Below the pieces are notes generated by a model. That model saw only the letters and a program-made list of their open reading frames with translations. It was not told the DNA's origin and made no database searches. The position numbers and the translations under genes are program-made. This document shows, piece by piece, positions 32,701 to 43,909 of a DNA stretch of 64,000 bases. The stretch is from Helianthus annuus (taxonomy: Eukaryota; Streptophyta; Magnoliopsida; Asterales; Asteraceae), in contig NC_035444.2 of NCBI RefSeq assembly GCF_002127325.2, positions 85,780,286 through 85,844,285 of the forward strand, given 5' to 3'. Within the stretch, counting starts at the first letter, position 1. Each line of letters starts with the position of its first letter.

Positions 32701-34384
32701 CACCGATCACAGGAGCCTCGAGCATATCTTTAGGCAAAAGGAATTAAACATGCGACAACGTCGATGGGTCGAACTCTTGAATGATTATGAATGCGCCATC
32801 AAGTATCATCCGGGCAAGGCCAATGTCGTGGCAGACGCCCTCAGCCGAAAAGACACTACGCCCAAGCGCGTGCGAGCGTTACAACTTACCATCCAGTCTA
32901 ACCTCCCTACCCAGATTCGAAATGCTCAGATTGAAGCTCTGAAACCGGAAAACATCAGGGCTGAGTCCCTGCGAGGATCGAGACAACGACTAGAGCAAAA
33001 AGAAGACGGCGCCTACTATGTGGCAGGACGCATTTGGGTCCCACTTTACGGAGATCTACGAGAGCTTGTGATGGACGAAGCCCACAAGTCCCGTTATTCA
33101 GTGCATCCTGGTTCAGATAAGATGTACCACGACTTAAGGACCACTTACTGGTGGCCTGGCATGAAAGCCCACATAGCAGCATACGTTAGCAAATGTTTGA
33201 CCTGCGCAAGAGTCAAGACTGAGTATCAGAAACCAGCAGGCCTACTCCAACAACCAGAAATCCCGAAGTGGAAATGGGAACAAATTTCCATGGATTTTGT
33301 TACGGGGCTACCTAGATCCCAACGCGGGAATGACACTATTTGGGTGATAGTAGATCGATTGACTAAGTCTGCACACTTTCTGGCCATTAAGGAAACAGAC
33401 AAGTTTTCTACCTTGGCGGAGATTTACTTAAAGGAAGTAGTTTCGAGGCACGGGGTGCCAACCTCAATTATTTCCGACCGAGACGCTCGTTTTACTCCGG
33501 AATTGTGGCAAGCTATGCACAAATCCTTTGGCTCACGTTTGGACATGAGCACCACCTATCACCCACAAACGGATGGACAGTCCGAACGCACCATCCAAAC
33601 CCTGGAAGACATGCTTAGAGCATGTGTGATCGATTTTGGCAAGAACTGGGAGAAGCATTTACCGCTGGTAGAATTCTCCTACAACAACAGCTACCACACT
33701 AGTATTCAGGCGGCACCTTTTGAGGCATTGTACGGTCGTAAATGCCGATCACCTCTTTATTGGGCGGAAATAGGTGATAGTCAACTCACAGGCCCAGAAC
33801 TGGTAGTAGACACAACGGAAAAGATTTCCCAGATCAGACAACGCATGGCGGCAGCTCGTGACCGTCAGAAAAGCTACGCTGATAAGCGTAGGAAACCGCT
33901 AGAATTCCAGGTCGGGGACCGGGTTCTACTTAACGTCTCACCCTGGAAGGGTGTGGTTCGTTTCGGTAAACGAGGCAAGCTGAATCCACGATATGTTGGA
34001 CCATTCGAAATTACCGAGAAAATCGGTAAGGTTGCTTATAGATTGAACCTGCCTGCAGAGCTGAGTGCAGTGCACAATGTCTTTCACGTGTCTAATCTGA
34101 AGAAGTGTCTGTCGGATGAAACACTCGTAATTCCTTTCAAGGAACTAACCATTGACGAACAGCTACACTTTACTGAGGAACCGATTGAAATCACTGATCG
34201 AGAGATCAAAACCCTCAAACGTAGCCAAATACCTCTCGTGCGAGTTCGTTGGAACTCACGACGTGGCCCAGAGTTTACCTGGGAGCGGGAAGACCAGATG
34301 AAGTCCAAGTACCCACAGTTGTTCCCAAACGAAAACCCCAGCACTGAAGCTACAACCGAATTTCGGGACGAAATTCCAAACTAA
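29780..34384 (+). CDS. Chromovirus Gag-Pol polyprotein with a possible small intron
   Basis: The N-terminus begins at the ATG at 29780 (MSGRGRGN). The frame meets a TAA at 29933, but GT-AG borders at 29877 and 29963 define an 87-nt segment whose removal restores the frame into the long ORF. Domains in order: Gag capsid-like (30030-30500; HWIEK, WEDFKD motifs), zinc knuckles ([14 protein letters not shown] at about 30748 and [14 protein letters not shown] at about 30848), protease with DSGAD (about 31070), reverse transcriptase with FIDD (about 32072), RNase H (YCDAS, about 32512), integrase with HHCC (about 33100-33205) and DDE motifs ([23 protein letters not shown]), then a chromodomain-like C-terminus (about 34170-34325). 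All catalytic motifs are present and open. Confidence 0.85.
29877..29963 (+). other. Putative 87-nt intron or stop-bearing insertion in gag
   Basis: It starts GTAAACTC and ends GAACAG, is a multiple of three, and carries the only stop between the two gag parts. AGGT stands at both borders, so a small insertion with microhomology is an alternative to a true intron. Confidence 0.5.
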
Positions 34385-34395
34385 CGGGGGGATGA
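34385..34395 (+). other. Chromovirus polypurine tract
   Basis: A G-run and purines (CGGGGGGATGA) directly after the polyprotein stop and directly before the 3' LTR; there is virtually no 3' UTR. Confidence 0.65.
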
Positions 34396-36820
34396 TGTGG
34401 CACCCCGTTGAAACACGCTAGCTTGGCAGTGGCTGCCTTAACTTTCGGGACGAAAGTTGTTAAAACTTGGGGATAACGTGACACTCTAGGTTTTTCCGAA
34501 CAAACACCTTGTAATATTTTTGTGTATATATATGTTATTAAATGGAAACGTGATCTTTTTGCATGATATGTGTTGTGTATGTATTATATATATAGGTGTA
34601 CGCGTATAAACTAGTGAGTCGAGATCATGACTCGCAACCACTCGGTTGCGAGTGGGCCACTCGGTCTCGAGTGGGCCTCTTGGGCCATAACCGGTTTGGG
34701 CCGAAACCCCTTAGCCTACTTCGAAACCTTGCATATAAATCCCCAACATTTCCCCACTTACCTTCATTTGTTACACAACACACAAACACACTCCTTCTAT
34801 TCTCTCTCAACTAGAAAACCCCAAACAACATCCCATTCTCTTCCAACTTTCGGATCAAGCAAGGATCTCGGTCAAGGAATCTCGGACAAGATCATCATCA
34901 TTCGGACACTTTACTTTCTCGGTTCCCTTCTTTTGTTTCGGCTCCTTCTTCTCAACCGGTTAGTGTTATTATTGTGTGCATAGGACTTATGTGTGTTGAA
35001 TGAACTAGAAAATGCTTGGTTAGTAGTATTATGCATGATTTTTGGGTGATTTGTGAAGTTTGACTATAGGTGTAAAACCTTATGTATGAATACTTGCTAA
35101 CATGCTTAAAGATGGCTAGATAATGGTAGTTTAAGAGTATTCATGGCTAACCATACTATGCTTCATTATTTCTTGCAAAATGATGTTGTTGAACATAAGA
35201 TTTCGGCTACAAAGTGTATGTTTCTTTGTTCTTGCATGATAATCTTGTTGAAATATGTGATTTTCGGTTCAAAAATGTGTGATTATGTTAAGATGAAAAC
35301 CCTAGAAATCTATGAACTTGTGATGAACTTGTTGAATATGGTTTGAAGATTTCAAAAAGGGCAAAGTTTGATCTATTTTTACTAATAGTCTGTTTAGGAA
35401 AAGTTGTTAGTGGAACCTTATTGGCTATTACTCGATTTGGGCCTGATTACATAGTACAACTTGGACTGATGTACCTGAATCAACACGTGAACATGAAAGG
35501 GACAGCATTACGACTCGCAACCACACCGTTGCGACTCGCAACCACAGCGTGATAACTCGAGATCACACGGTTGCGACTCGCAACCATAGCGTGACAACTC
35601 GAAACCACACGATTGCGACTCGAGACTACGACGGTTGCGACTCGTAATCACAGCGTGACAACTCGAGACTACGACGGTTGCGACTCGCAACCACAGCGTG
35701 ACAAGCCGAGACCTCCTGGTTGCGACTCGAGATCACCTGGTTGCGACTGGGCTGTCCACTTTGGTTATTGGGCCATTATGTGTAATATGGGCTACCTGTT
35801 GACTGGACTGTGTGTTACTGTTTGATTGCGTAAATGTTAGGGCCGGCCCAATAACCCACTGTTTACTTATATGCATGATACGTGGTAGTAATGTGTAAGT
35901 TTTTACGTGAATGCTTGTACACCGAACCTGACCTATACCGGTAACCATGCTAGGACGTGGTGACCAGCGTGTTTGACAAGTGACCTAATCTGCCGAGCAA
36001 CCAAAGGTGAGTTCACACACTAAAAGCATGCGTCCCACGGAGGGACACGAACAAACTACCCACTTTGGGAAAAACACTTTTGACCCATTACTCCGGGGGA
36101 AAACAGAATGGGTAATTACTATCTCCGGGGGAGATACGTTTGGATATTATTTATAAATCACAACTAGCCATGCTAAACGAAACTCTATCACTTTAAGTCC
36201 CTGCTTACAATACCGATTAATCGCCGGGGGCGAACGGGTTATTAGTTGATAGCGCTATTAGGTTTGACAACCTCACACCGTGACCGGGGGAGATCGGGCG
36301 TGAACTAGTAGACCTTGCAACATGGTCAATGACGATAGACATTGACTCGGGGCACGATAATATTCCGTCAACAGTTTCGGTATCTACAGTTTAGTGAGCT
36401 TACAGATGGGGTAGCTCCCCACAACGTGATTATAAATGCTTTATCTAAACAACTTAAGTTTTTGGGAAACTAAAACTGGACAACTAGTGAACTCACTCAG
36501 CATCATTGTTGACCCCTTTACTGCATGCTTTGCAGGTAACCCGTGACTGAGGAGCTGCTGCTTGGGGATGTGTAGTGTTCGTCAAACCCGTGTGTTGGGT
36601 TTATCTATCTTGAACTAAGGACTATCTTTAAAACTTTTTGGTTTATGCTTCCGCTGTCTTGTTAAACTAATTATCGAACTTAAACTACGATGTTGCTAAC
36701 TACTCTGGATATTAAATATTTCTACTATTAGTTCAATGCTCAGTATAATTGGTGGCTGGATCCTGGTCAGTCACGCCTCCAAGCGGTGGTGTTCCGCACG
36801 TGGATTTTGGGGGTGTGACA
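34396..36820 (+). repeat. 3' LTR of the chromovirus
   Basis: Same length as the 5' LTR at offset 7334. Differences noticed include G for A at 34400, changes near 34457 and 34480, and a G for A in the ACTCCGG hairpin near 36097. Its start reads TGTGGCACCCC, so the terminal inversion is broken at one base. Confidence 0.9.
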
Positions 36821-37108
36821 GTTTTTGTTGCTGCATCCAAGTTAATTGATTATTTTCTTAAATAATTTCATATGTGACTTTAGTGTGAAATCTTTTGATT
36901 TGCAAGCCAAACACCACCGAAATACACACAGATTTCCCATACTTGACCTTTTGTTTAGATCATAAGTAAGGAATTAACTTTTACCATTGGGTCTTATTAA
37001 TACAAAATTAAGAACGCTGAAGTGTGTTTAGTGTATACCTTAACGCGGGTCGCCTGTTTAAAAAAAATAGTTATTAATTATTTTTATCATGTCCAACGTG
37101 GATACAGG

Positions 37109-37198
37109 AAAGGTGACTTCTATAGGTACCTTGCTGAATTCAAGACGAACCAAGAAAGAAAGGTTGTTGCCGAACAGTCGTTGAAGGGCAATGAGGCA
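37109..37198 (+). pseudogene. 14-3-3 protein exon fragment
   Basis: A 30-codon stretch reads [20 protein letters not shown] and then [10 protein letters not shown], the helix region of plant 14-3-3 proteins ([16 protein letters not shown]). It is preceded by a TACAG acceptor-like sequence. Only this exon is recognisable; the flanking sequence does not continue the protein convincingly. Together with the phosphodiesterase fragment it indicates gene-piece capture. Confidence 0.7.
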
Positions 37199-38637
37199 TG
37201 TTTTACCTTTTTCTCCTCACTTTTACTCTTACAGTAACGTAGGGGTGGCAATCAACTTTTTTTATCTGAACTAAAACCAATACTTTTTTAAAACGACCCG
37301 TTTTGACATGTTACCTGACCACCTGCTAATATTTTATTTAAGATTGTTCTATTTTCTTGAAAGTTCTCTGTTTTTTTTAAGTCTCTTATTCTTTTTTGTT
37401 TTTTTGCAGCCATCAAAGTAACTCAAATTGCAAGCCCGATAAATAAAACTTTAGGTACGCCTTATTTTTTCATCGTTTTTTGTTACACTGACACATATCC
37501 TTTACATTTACAGCTCAAATGCCTCCGCTTAACTTGCTTCACTTGATATAGAAGGTGTGTGTGTGTGTGTGAGAGAGAGAGAGAAAGAGAGGGCGGTGCA
37601 AGTGCATTTATTCGTCATCCTACCCGTTTTCCATCAAACGTGTATAACATTCTCAATTCATTCACAACTGATGTAGCTTCGTTCTGTCAGGTATAATCTT
37701 CGTATTCCACTCCTCTTATTCAGTTTCTTTTCTGGTCATCATTAATACAGGTGTAAGGTTCCAAATAGGGCGTTTGATGTTCTTTGACGTCTACATTGAC
37801 CATATCAACATTATGTATGTATTGTCGTTTCGAGTTTCTTACATTTTAATGTGGCAATGCGATGTTCTCCGTTTGAGCTAATCTGGAAAAAATTTTATAC
37901 ACGACCAATGTTTATGACAAAAACACTCGCTTTAGTCAAACTGTTTCAGGTGCTATGATTGAAAATTTTATGTGTTCTTGTCAGATATGTGGATAACTGG
38001 TCTTTATGAAAATCGATTGTAGTTGCGTATTTTAGATGTCTAAATTATTGTTTTTCATGATGTTTATGGTCTGTGAGTCTAAACTTGCCATTGTGAGTTT
38101 TGACGGATTCTTGATTCGTCTAATGAGGTGTTTGGATGTGTGTCTTGACACTCTTGAATTAATTATTGTCGTTTTAGTAAAGCTACAGTATTTTTTTCAA
38201 TATTATATTACCTTAGCAAACCATTTTTTTGAGAACTTACTTGCAGTTATTTGCTTATGATAGTAAATTTGGCACCTGAGCCCAAGGATGAAACAAAAAT
38301 ATGTGTACCCAAGTCGTACTATATGCATTTATTCGCTTGAGTTACTAGAAACCCGCTCAGGGCTCTCCATACTGGCTGCCGTCATGTCTTTTGCTTACTC
38401 TTTCATTGGCCTTGACTTCCGCTTATCCATAGCTAAAGTGCTTGATAAGTATTATTAATTTCAACCATCTTAAAATCCTAATTAGTCATTGCGCTATGAT
38501 ATATATACACACGTTTAATCAAAGGTATGTGACTTTTATATAAAAAACATATTAGTAGACTAACATTTGCTAAATCTATCTGCAATAATTTCTTTGTTGT
38601 TTTAGTTTAACCTCATTATTTTTGTTTTTTAGTTTAA
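37199..38637. other. Gene-flank-like DNA without a recognised gene
   Basis: Contains pyrimidine-rich/AG acceptor-like sites, a compound GT and GA microsatellite at about 37556-37590, and no identified protein. It may be intronic DNA of captured genes. Confidence 0.35.
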
Positions 38638-38672
38638 CTAGAATTACGACCCGCCGCAATGCGGCGGGGATT
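38638..38672 (-). mobile_element. Helitron 3' terminus
   Basis: On the minus strand a near-perfect GC hairpin (CCCCGCCGCATTGCGGCGGG) is followed by TCGTAATTCTAG and a flanking T. The 5' end, expected to the right, was not located. Confidence 0.5.
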
Positions 38673-39351
38673 CTTTAGTTATAACTAAGTCGATTTAGGA
38701 TGCGCACGTTATGTTGAACCTGTCAAACGGGAAAAAATAGACTATGTAAAAACGTTCACCCACACACACGTTGCGTCGTGTTAACTCGCGTTAGAACGAA
38801 ACGTAAAAACGTTAAACCAAAGATGCACGTTGCGATGTGTTAAGTCACAAAATTTCGAATGAACCATAAAGCGAAAAAATTTGAAAAATCCCCAAAGCCA
38901 AGGTTACAACAACGGAACAACCATATGAATAACCATTTTTTCTTTGAAAACCCCCCAAAAGCTAAGATTACAACACATAAGTAAAAAAAATCAAAGTGGT
39001 TAAATCGCAAAAGATTGAAACTTTTGAATTAGAAGTGAAAAATCAAATTAATTAAAGGGGTTAAATTACCAAATATTAAACTTTAAACTTAAATTGTCAA
39101 AGATTAAAACTCTAGGGTTAAAAAGGAAACAAAGATTAAAACTTTAAGCTTAAATTGTCAAGGATTAAAACTTGAAGGTTAAAAAGGAAAATTCCATTTT
39201 TTTTTGAAAAACTCCCAAAGCTAAAGTTACAACCACCTTAAGCACAAGTTAGTTGCTTATTTATAGGTTAATAATAATTGGACTTTTTTTTTCTTTAGTT
39301 TTACTTTTAATTTCACCCTTATACTAAAAACAATATATGTCTTTAACACAA

Positions 39352-39390
39352 CTAGAACGTTGACCCGCGCGCGTTGCGCCGCGGCCAACG
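39352..39390 (-). mobile_element. Second Helitron 3' terminus
   Basis: On the minus strand a GC-rich hairpin region (CCGCGGCGCAACGCGCGCGG) is followed by GTCAACGTTCTAG and T. Sequences at 38687-39270 and 39710-40140 resemble each other (AACTCGATTTAGGA... and ACCACACACG-type phrases), so related copies lie in tandem or nested here. A degenerate third hairpin is at 39566-39590. Confidence 0.45.
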
Positions 39391-40611
39391 AAATTGACAC
39401 GCTGTTGATCAGATTCACATTTACAATGTGTTAAAAATGTTTTTTGTCGGTTTAGTCTTTATAACTATCTTATACAAATAAGTAATTCACCAAATAAGCT
39501 CAATACAATTAATGGTATCATAATTACTACGTTACATGACTTGTATCCATATAAATAACCTATCGTGTTAAGCCCCTGCGTTGCGGCGGGGGCATAAGAC
39601 CGTGACAAATAGCACCAACGCCACACTATAGCCAACGACCACAGACATTGAAGTTGTGGCTTTTTTATGTGGAGAAATTAGACCGACATATAAAACATAG
39701 AAAATGATAACTAACTCGATTTAGGACTCGCGCATTGTGAAGAACTTATTAAACGGAAAAAATAGACGACGTAAATACACTGAACCACACACGTACGTTA
39801 CGCCATGTTCACTCGCAAAATTTAGAATGAAGCGTATAACAAAACGTAAAATCGTAGATCCACACACAAATTGTGCTGTGTTAACTCACAAAATTTAGAA
39901 CCAAAGATAAAACGAAACATTCTGCAAAATATGAAAAACATAGGGGATCAAAGTTGAAAGTAAAAAAAGTTGTGAGGTTAAATTGGAAAAACAAAAAACT
40001 TTGGGTTAAACCTACAATATCAAGTACTTTTGGGTTTAAAGTGAAATATCAACAAATTTTTTTGAAAACCCCCCAAAACATAGGGTACAACATCTAATGT
40101 TTCCATTTGTTGCTAATTTATATGATATAAATGGTTTTATTGTACTTTTATATATTTTGTTCGTTAGTGTTTTTATATAAAAACTTAATACGTACTTGTG
40201 TTTATATTTTTTTCTTGACATTCCGGTATAAATTTTATTGAAGACGGAGTTGTATTCGGAATTGCGATACGGTAACGAACTAAGCCGGTACCGATCGAAC
40301 AATATTGGTACTGGTATCGATGATATCGAGATCCGTTTTTGTTTTTATGGTTTTTGATCGGTATAAAAATGTAAAACATGCCTTTATTTTTAGGGTTAGA
40401 TCATACAATTGTTGTGTAATAAAATTATTGTAAATAAACTATTTTTTTAGTTATTGAAACCGAGACTAACAAATTTTAACATCTTCGCCGCATATCTCTT
40501 TTGGTTGCCATATCGAGTGTTGTACCGTACCAATACTGTAACGAATTGAATCCATACCAACCGAAGTCCGCCACAATGCACAAGGTATCTGACTGGTTAT
40601 AATTCAGTCTA

Positions 40612-41405
40612 TCTTAAAAGACAAAGTCGGTGGGGTTTCCCACCGGCTTTGTCTCCCCCCTAAACTTTTACAGTATTACACTTTAAGCCCTTCAGCTTTG
40701 CTACGGCCCCTCCATTTTTGGAGTATTCAATTTTAGTCTCTTATCTAAATTTTACTATTCATCTACTGTAACAACTAACATGTTTAGCCCATACATTTTT
40801 ACTAATTTAAATTTCTTCCGACAACATTCGTTCATTAATTTCTTTTGTTTACTCATATCATTTTTTTACTTAAAAAACTATTTTTCCATGCATATTTTTA
40901 TGTACGTATCCGTATAAATTTAAGGGTGTCTATGTTTCGACATAAACTTTTTTCTGGAAATGAGTTAGGTCAAATATAACACGTTTTCGTTTAAAAAACC
41001 ATTTTTACATTCATATTTTTATGTATGCGTCTTTATCAGTTCGAGTTGGTCTACATTTGGATATACTTTTTTCAATGTAATACGTTTTCTTACTTATTTT
41101 ATGTACGTTTTCATAAATTTTGTTTCGAACAGAGTGGAGTCAAATTGTGGTTTCCTTTTTTTCAAAGCTTTAATTAATCTTATAGAATAAGTTATGATCG
41201 TACGAGATAGATTCGATATATTTTACGTTACGATCCAATCGCAATACTTATATAGGTTACATTGAGTTCAATCAGATATGTCGAAACACGCGTTTTCATA
41301 TGGTTAACGCATCACCTAATACTTGAACAAATACATTCGATGTTTGCGATGCACTCGCGTTGCAACGCACTCGGACCTCATTACTATTACTATTACTATT
41401 ACTAG
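40612..41405 (+). mobile_element. Small non-autonomous Helitron
   Basis: It starts A|TCTTAAAAGACAAAG with a long subterminal stem (GACAAAGTCGGTGGG against CCCACCGGCTTTGTC, one mismatch). It ends with a CGCGTTGCAACGC hairpin region, four TTACTA repeats, and CTAG|T at 41402-41406. Length 794 bp, no coding capacity. Confidence 0.5.
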
Positions 41406-41566
41406 TGCATATAATAAGTGGATGTCGGTATATAGGTAAGCCCATTTTTTAAATTTTTTTTATCCATTGTATATATCTATGTTGAGATAAAAGGTGATAG
41501 AGACCGTGCTTTTTAAAGTTTTAGTGGCCTAATTAAACCTAATGAAAAACTATTATTTGTTTAAAA

Positions 41567-42710
41567 CTAGTAATTTTTTCCCCGCGTTGCGGCGGATCCA
41601 AATATAAAGTAATTCGAATTTGTATCCTCAAGTCCCGAAGTAAAGTAACTCGGATTTGTATCCTCGAGTTCCGAATCATTTCTGATCAAAAGTTACGTCA
41701 AAACGTAGATAAACTGAGGATGTACATAAAAGAAGCACAAAAACTTATGATCTGACTTGTTGTAAAACAAAACTTATGCCAAAACGTAGACCAAGTGAAA
41801 AAGTATATAAAAAAACAAAAAAAAAACATATTATATCTGAGCCTACTCATTTTCAAAGAAACGTAATCAACTTTTATTTATAACAACACGTACATTAAAA
41901 TAAGCACGTAAAAAATGATTAGAAAGTTTTTAGAAAGTTGAAAGATTGTAAGTGCCAATACTAAATGTTGAATGATAAAGGTTAAAAAAAATATACAAAA
42001 AGACAAAAAAACATTTTTTGGCTCACTTGAAGTTATTGTATATGTAACTTCTTAGTTGCGGCGACGTCGAAACGTCAAATAACTCGAATTTTTACCGTTT
42101 AATGAAAATGTATTATATTTGATTCGACTCATTTCCAAACAAAATTTATGTTAACACGTAGACCAACTGAAAACATATATAAAAATAAGCACAACAACTT
42201 ATTCTATGACTTAATTTTTGAAAGAAATTTACATCGAAACGTAAACAACTTAAATTTATACTGACACACATTAATAAGCATAAGCCCACAAGAATATAAT
42301 GTTTTTTTAAGTTAAAGAATGATAGAGCGTGTTGCAACGGCGTTGAAACGTAAAGTAACTTGAATTTATACCATCAAATGAAAACGTATTATACTTGACG
42401 TGATTCGTTTTCGAACCAAATTTATGTCAAAACGTAGACCACCTTAAAACATATATAAAAATAAGCACGAAAACATATTATATTTGATTCGACTGATTTC
42501 CAAAAAAAACTTGCGCCAAAACGTAAACCAAGTTGACTTTATAGCGACCCCTACATAAAATAAGCATATAAAACTTGATTACAAAGTGTTTCAAAAGTTG
42601 AAAGATTATAAGTATAGTACTGAAAATTGAAGGGGATTTATACATAAATGTAAAAATATCACAACAAAAAGACAAAAATAGAAGAAAAGAAAGGTGCTAG
42701 TGTACAGTCA
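41567..42710 (-). mobile_element. Helitron 3' end and internally repeated Helitron-derived DNA
   Basis: The minus-strand 3' end at 41567 has a hairpin (CCGCCGCAACGCGG) followed by GGAAAAAATTACTAG and T. To its right, phrases such as AAAACGTAGACCAA and ACATATATAAAAATAAGCAC recur several times to about 42680, suggesting internal duplication. The 5' end was not found. Confidence 0.4.
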
Positions 42711-43367
42711 AACTTGTTATTGTAAGCATATACAATATTGTTTGGGCCGAATTCAAAGCTTAAATAAAAAATTACTTACTGTTTTACTCGAGACATCAAC
42801 ATCCATTTTGACTTTGTTGATATTAATAAACTTAGTAAGCATATTTTGTTGATATTAATAAACCTAGTAAGCAGATAAGAAATCTCAAATAAGTTTCATT
42901 ATTTGCTATTTTGTTTGATTTAGTAGTAAAAAATAGTGTTGTAAGAATCGCTAGGCGCTAGTCGGACGGTAGGGTACCGACTAGCGATTAATCGGGATTA
43001 ACAGGGATTAATCGGAATTAATCGGATTGAGATTTTTATATGTAATTTTTAGTTACATATATACACACACATTTTTATATGTAGTTTTTTAAAGTAGACA
43101 TGTTTTAACCCCTCATTAACCCATTTTTTAAGTAATTGGAAGGAATTTATATGGTTTAGAAAAATTTGGCTAGCGTCTAGCCAAAATTTGGCTAGAATAG
43201 GACCGCCATTGACTGCCTAGCTATTAATCGGCCATGAATCGGTGAACCTCAGATTAGTGATTAATCAGCGACTAATCGAAGACTATTCGGAATTTTTACA
43301 ACTATGGTAAAAAATATAAATTAAATTTCATTATTGTATTTAAGTAATATATATTACCGTTTATATT
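42711..43367. other. Intergenic sequence
   Basis: AT-rich, with several repeats of ATTAATCGG words near 42980-43280. No gene is supported. Confidence 0.35.
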
Positions 43368-43901
43368 GGGGGAATTGGACTGTAATAATCCCAACTAGAC
43401 GTCATTTGCCAATGCGAGTCTCACCTTTGAATATTTCCCATTTCAGTCCCACCTTTCATTTATTTTTCCTCCACTGGTCCTCAGTTAAAAAAAGTTAACG
43501 GACTTAAGTTTTTTTCTGAATTACAAGCTGACGTTTTAGGGCTTTTGATCAGAACGATGATACGAATGGAATGATGTAAAACTTACCTTGAAATTGTGCT
43601 CCAAGCGATGAAACCGGTGCTTCAATTCGGGTGTTTAAATTTCCAATTAAAAAAAATCAAGTCGTTTGGAGCACCGTTTCGAGGTAAGTTTTACATCAAT
43701 AGACTCATATCCTCGTTTTGATCAAAAGCCCTAATATGTCAGTTTGTAATTCCGAAAAAAAGTTAACTCCGTTAAGTTTTTTTAACTAAGGACCGGTGGA
43801 GGAAAAATATGTGAAAGGTGGGACTGGCATGGGGAATATTCAAAGACGGAACTGACAATAATCAATGACGTGTAGTTAGGATTATTACATGCCAATTCTC
43901 C
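43368..43901. mobile_element. 534-bp foldback transposable element
   Basis: Long inverted arms (about 43369-43610 and 43680-43901) mirror each other with mismatches. They start GGGGAATTGG and end CCAATTCTCC. The direct repeat TTTATATT flanks it on both sides (43360-43367 and 43902-43909), an 8-bp target duplication. There is no ORF. This would fit a hAT- or Mutator-related MITE. Confidence 0.7.
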
Positions 43902-43909
43902 TTTATATT

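Larger units (their letters stand above)
27062..36820 (+). mobile_element. Complete Tekay/Del-type chromovirus (Ty3)
   Basis: Two 2425-bp LTRs (27062-29486 and 34396-36820) bound one gag-pol. The 5-bp duplication is GTTTT (27057-27061 and 36821-36825). The LTR ends are TGTGACACCCC and GGGGTGTGACA, a perfect 11-bp inversion in the 5' LTR. About a dozen LTR differences were noticed, so the insertion is young but older than the Athila-like one. Long LTRs, an initiator-Met primer site and a C-terminal chromodomain-like region fit the Tekay/Del clade. Confidence 0.9.
25589..38641 (+). mobile_element. Probable Helitron with captured gene pieces, split by a chromovirus
   Basis: At 25589 a Helitron-type 5' end, TCTATTATATATAATAAACG, follows a flanking A and resembles the 5' end of the Helitron at 20878-23335. 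Downstream lie gene-like exonic pieces: a CT-rich 5' UTR-like stretch (25740-25860), an unidentified possible exon (about 26640-26713), a cyclic phosphodiesterase piece and a 14-3-3 exon. The GC hairpin at about 38650-38672 could be its 3' end, but the clean CTAG|T beside it reads on the minus strand. The right border is therefore uncertain. The Ty3 element 27062-36820 is a later insertion. Confidence 0.4.
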
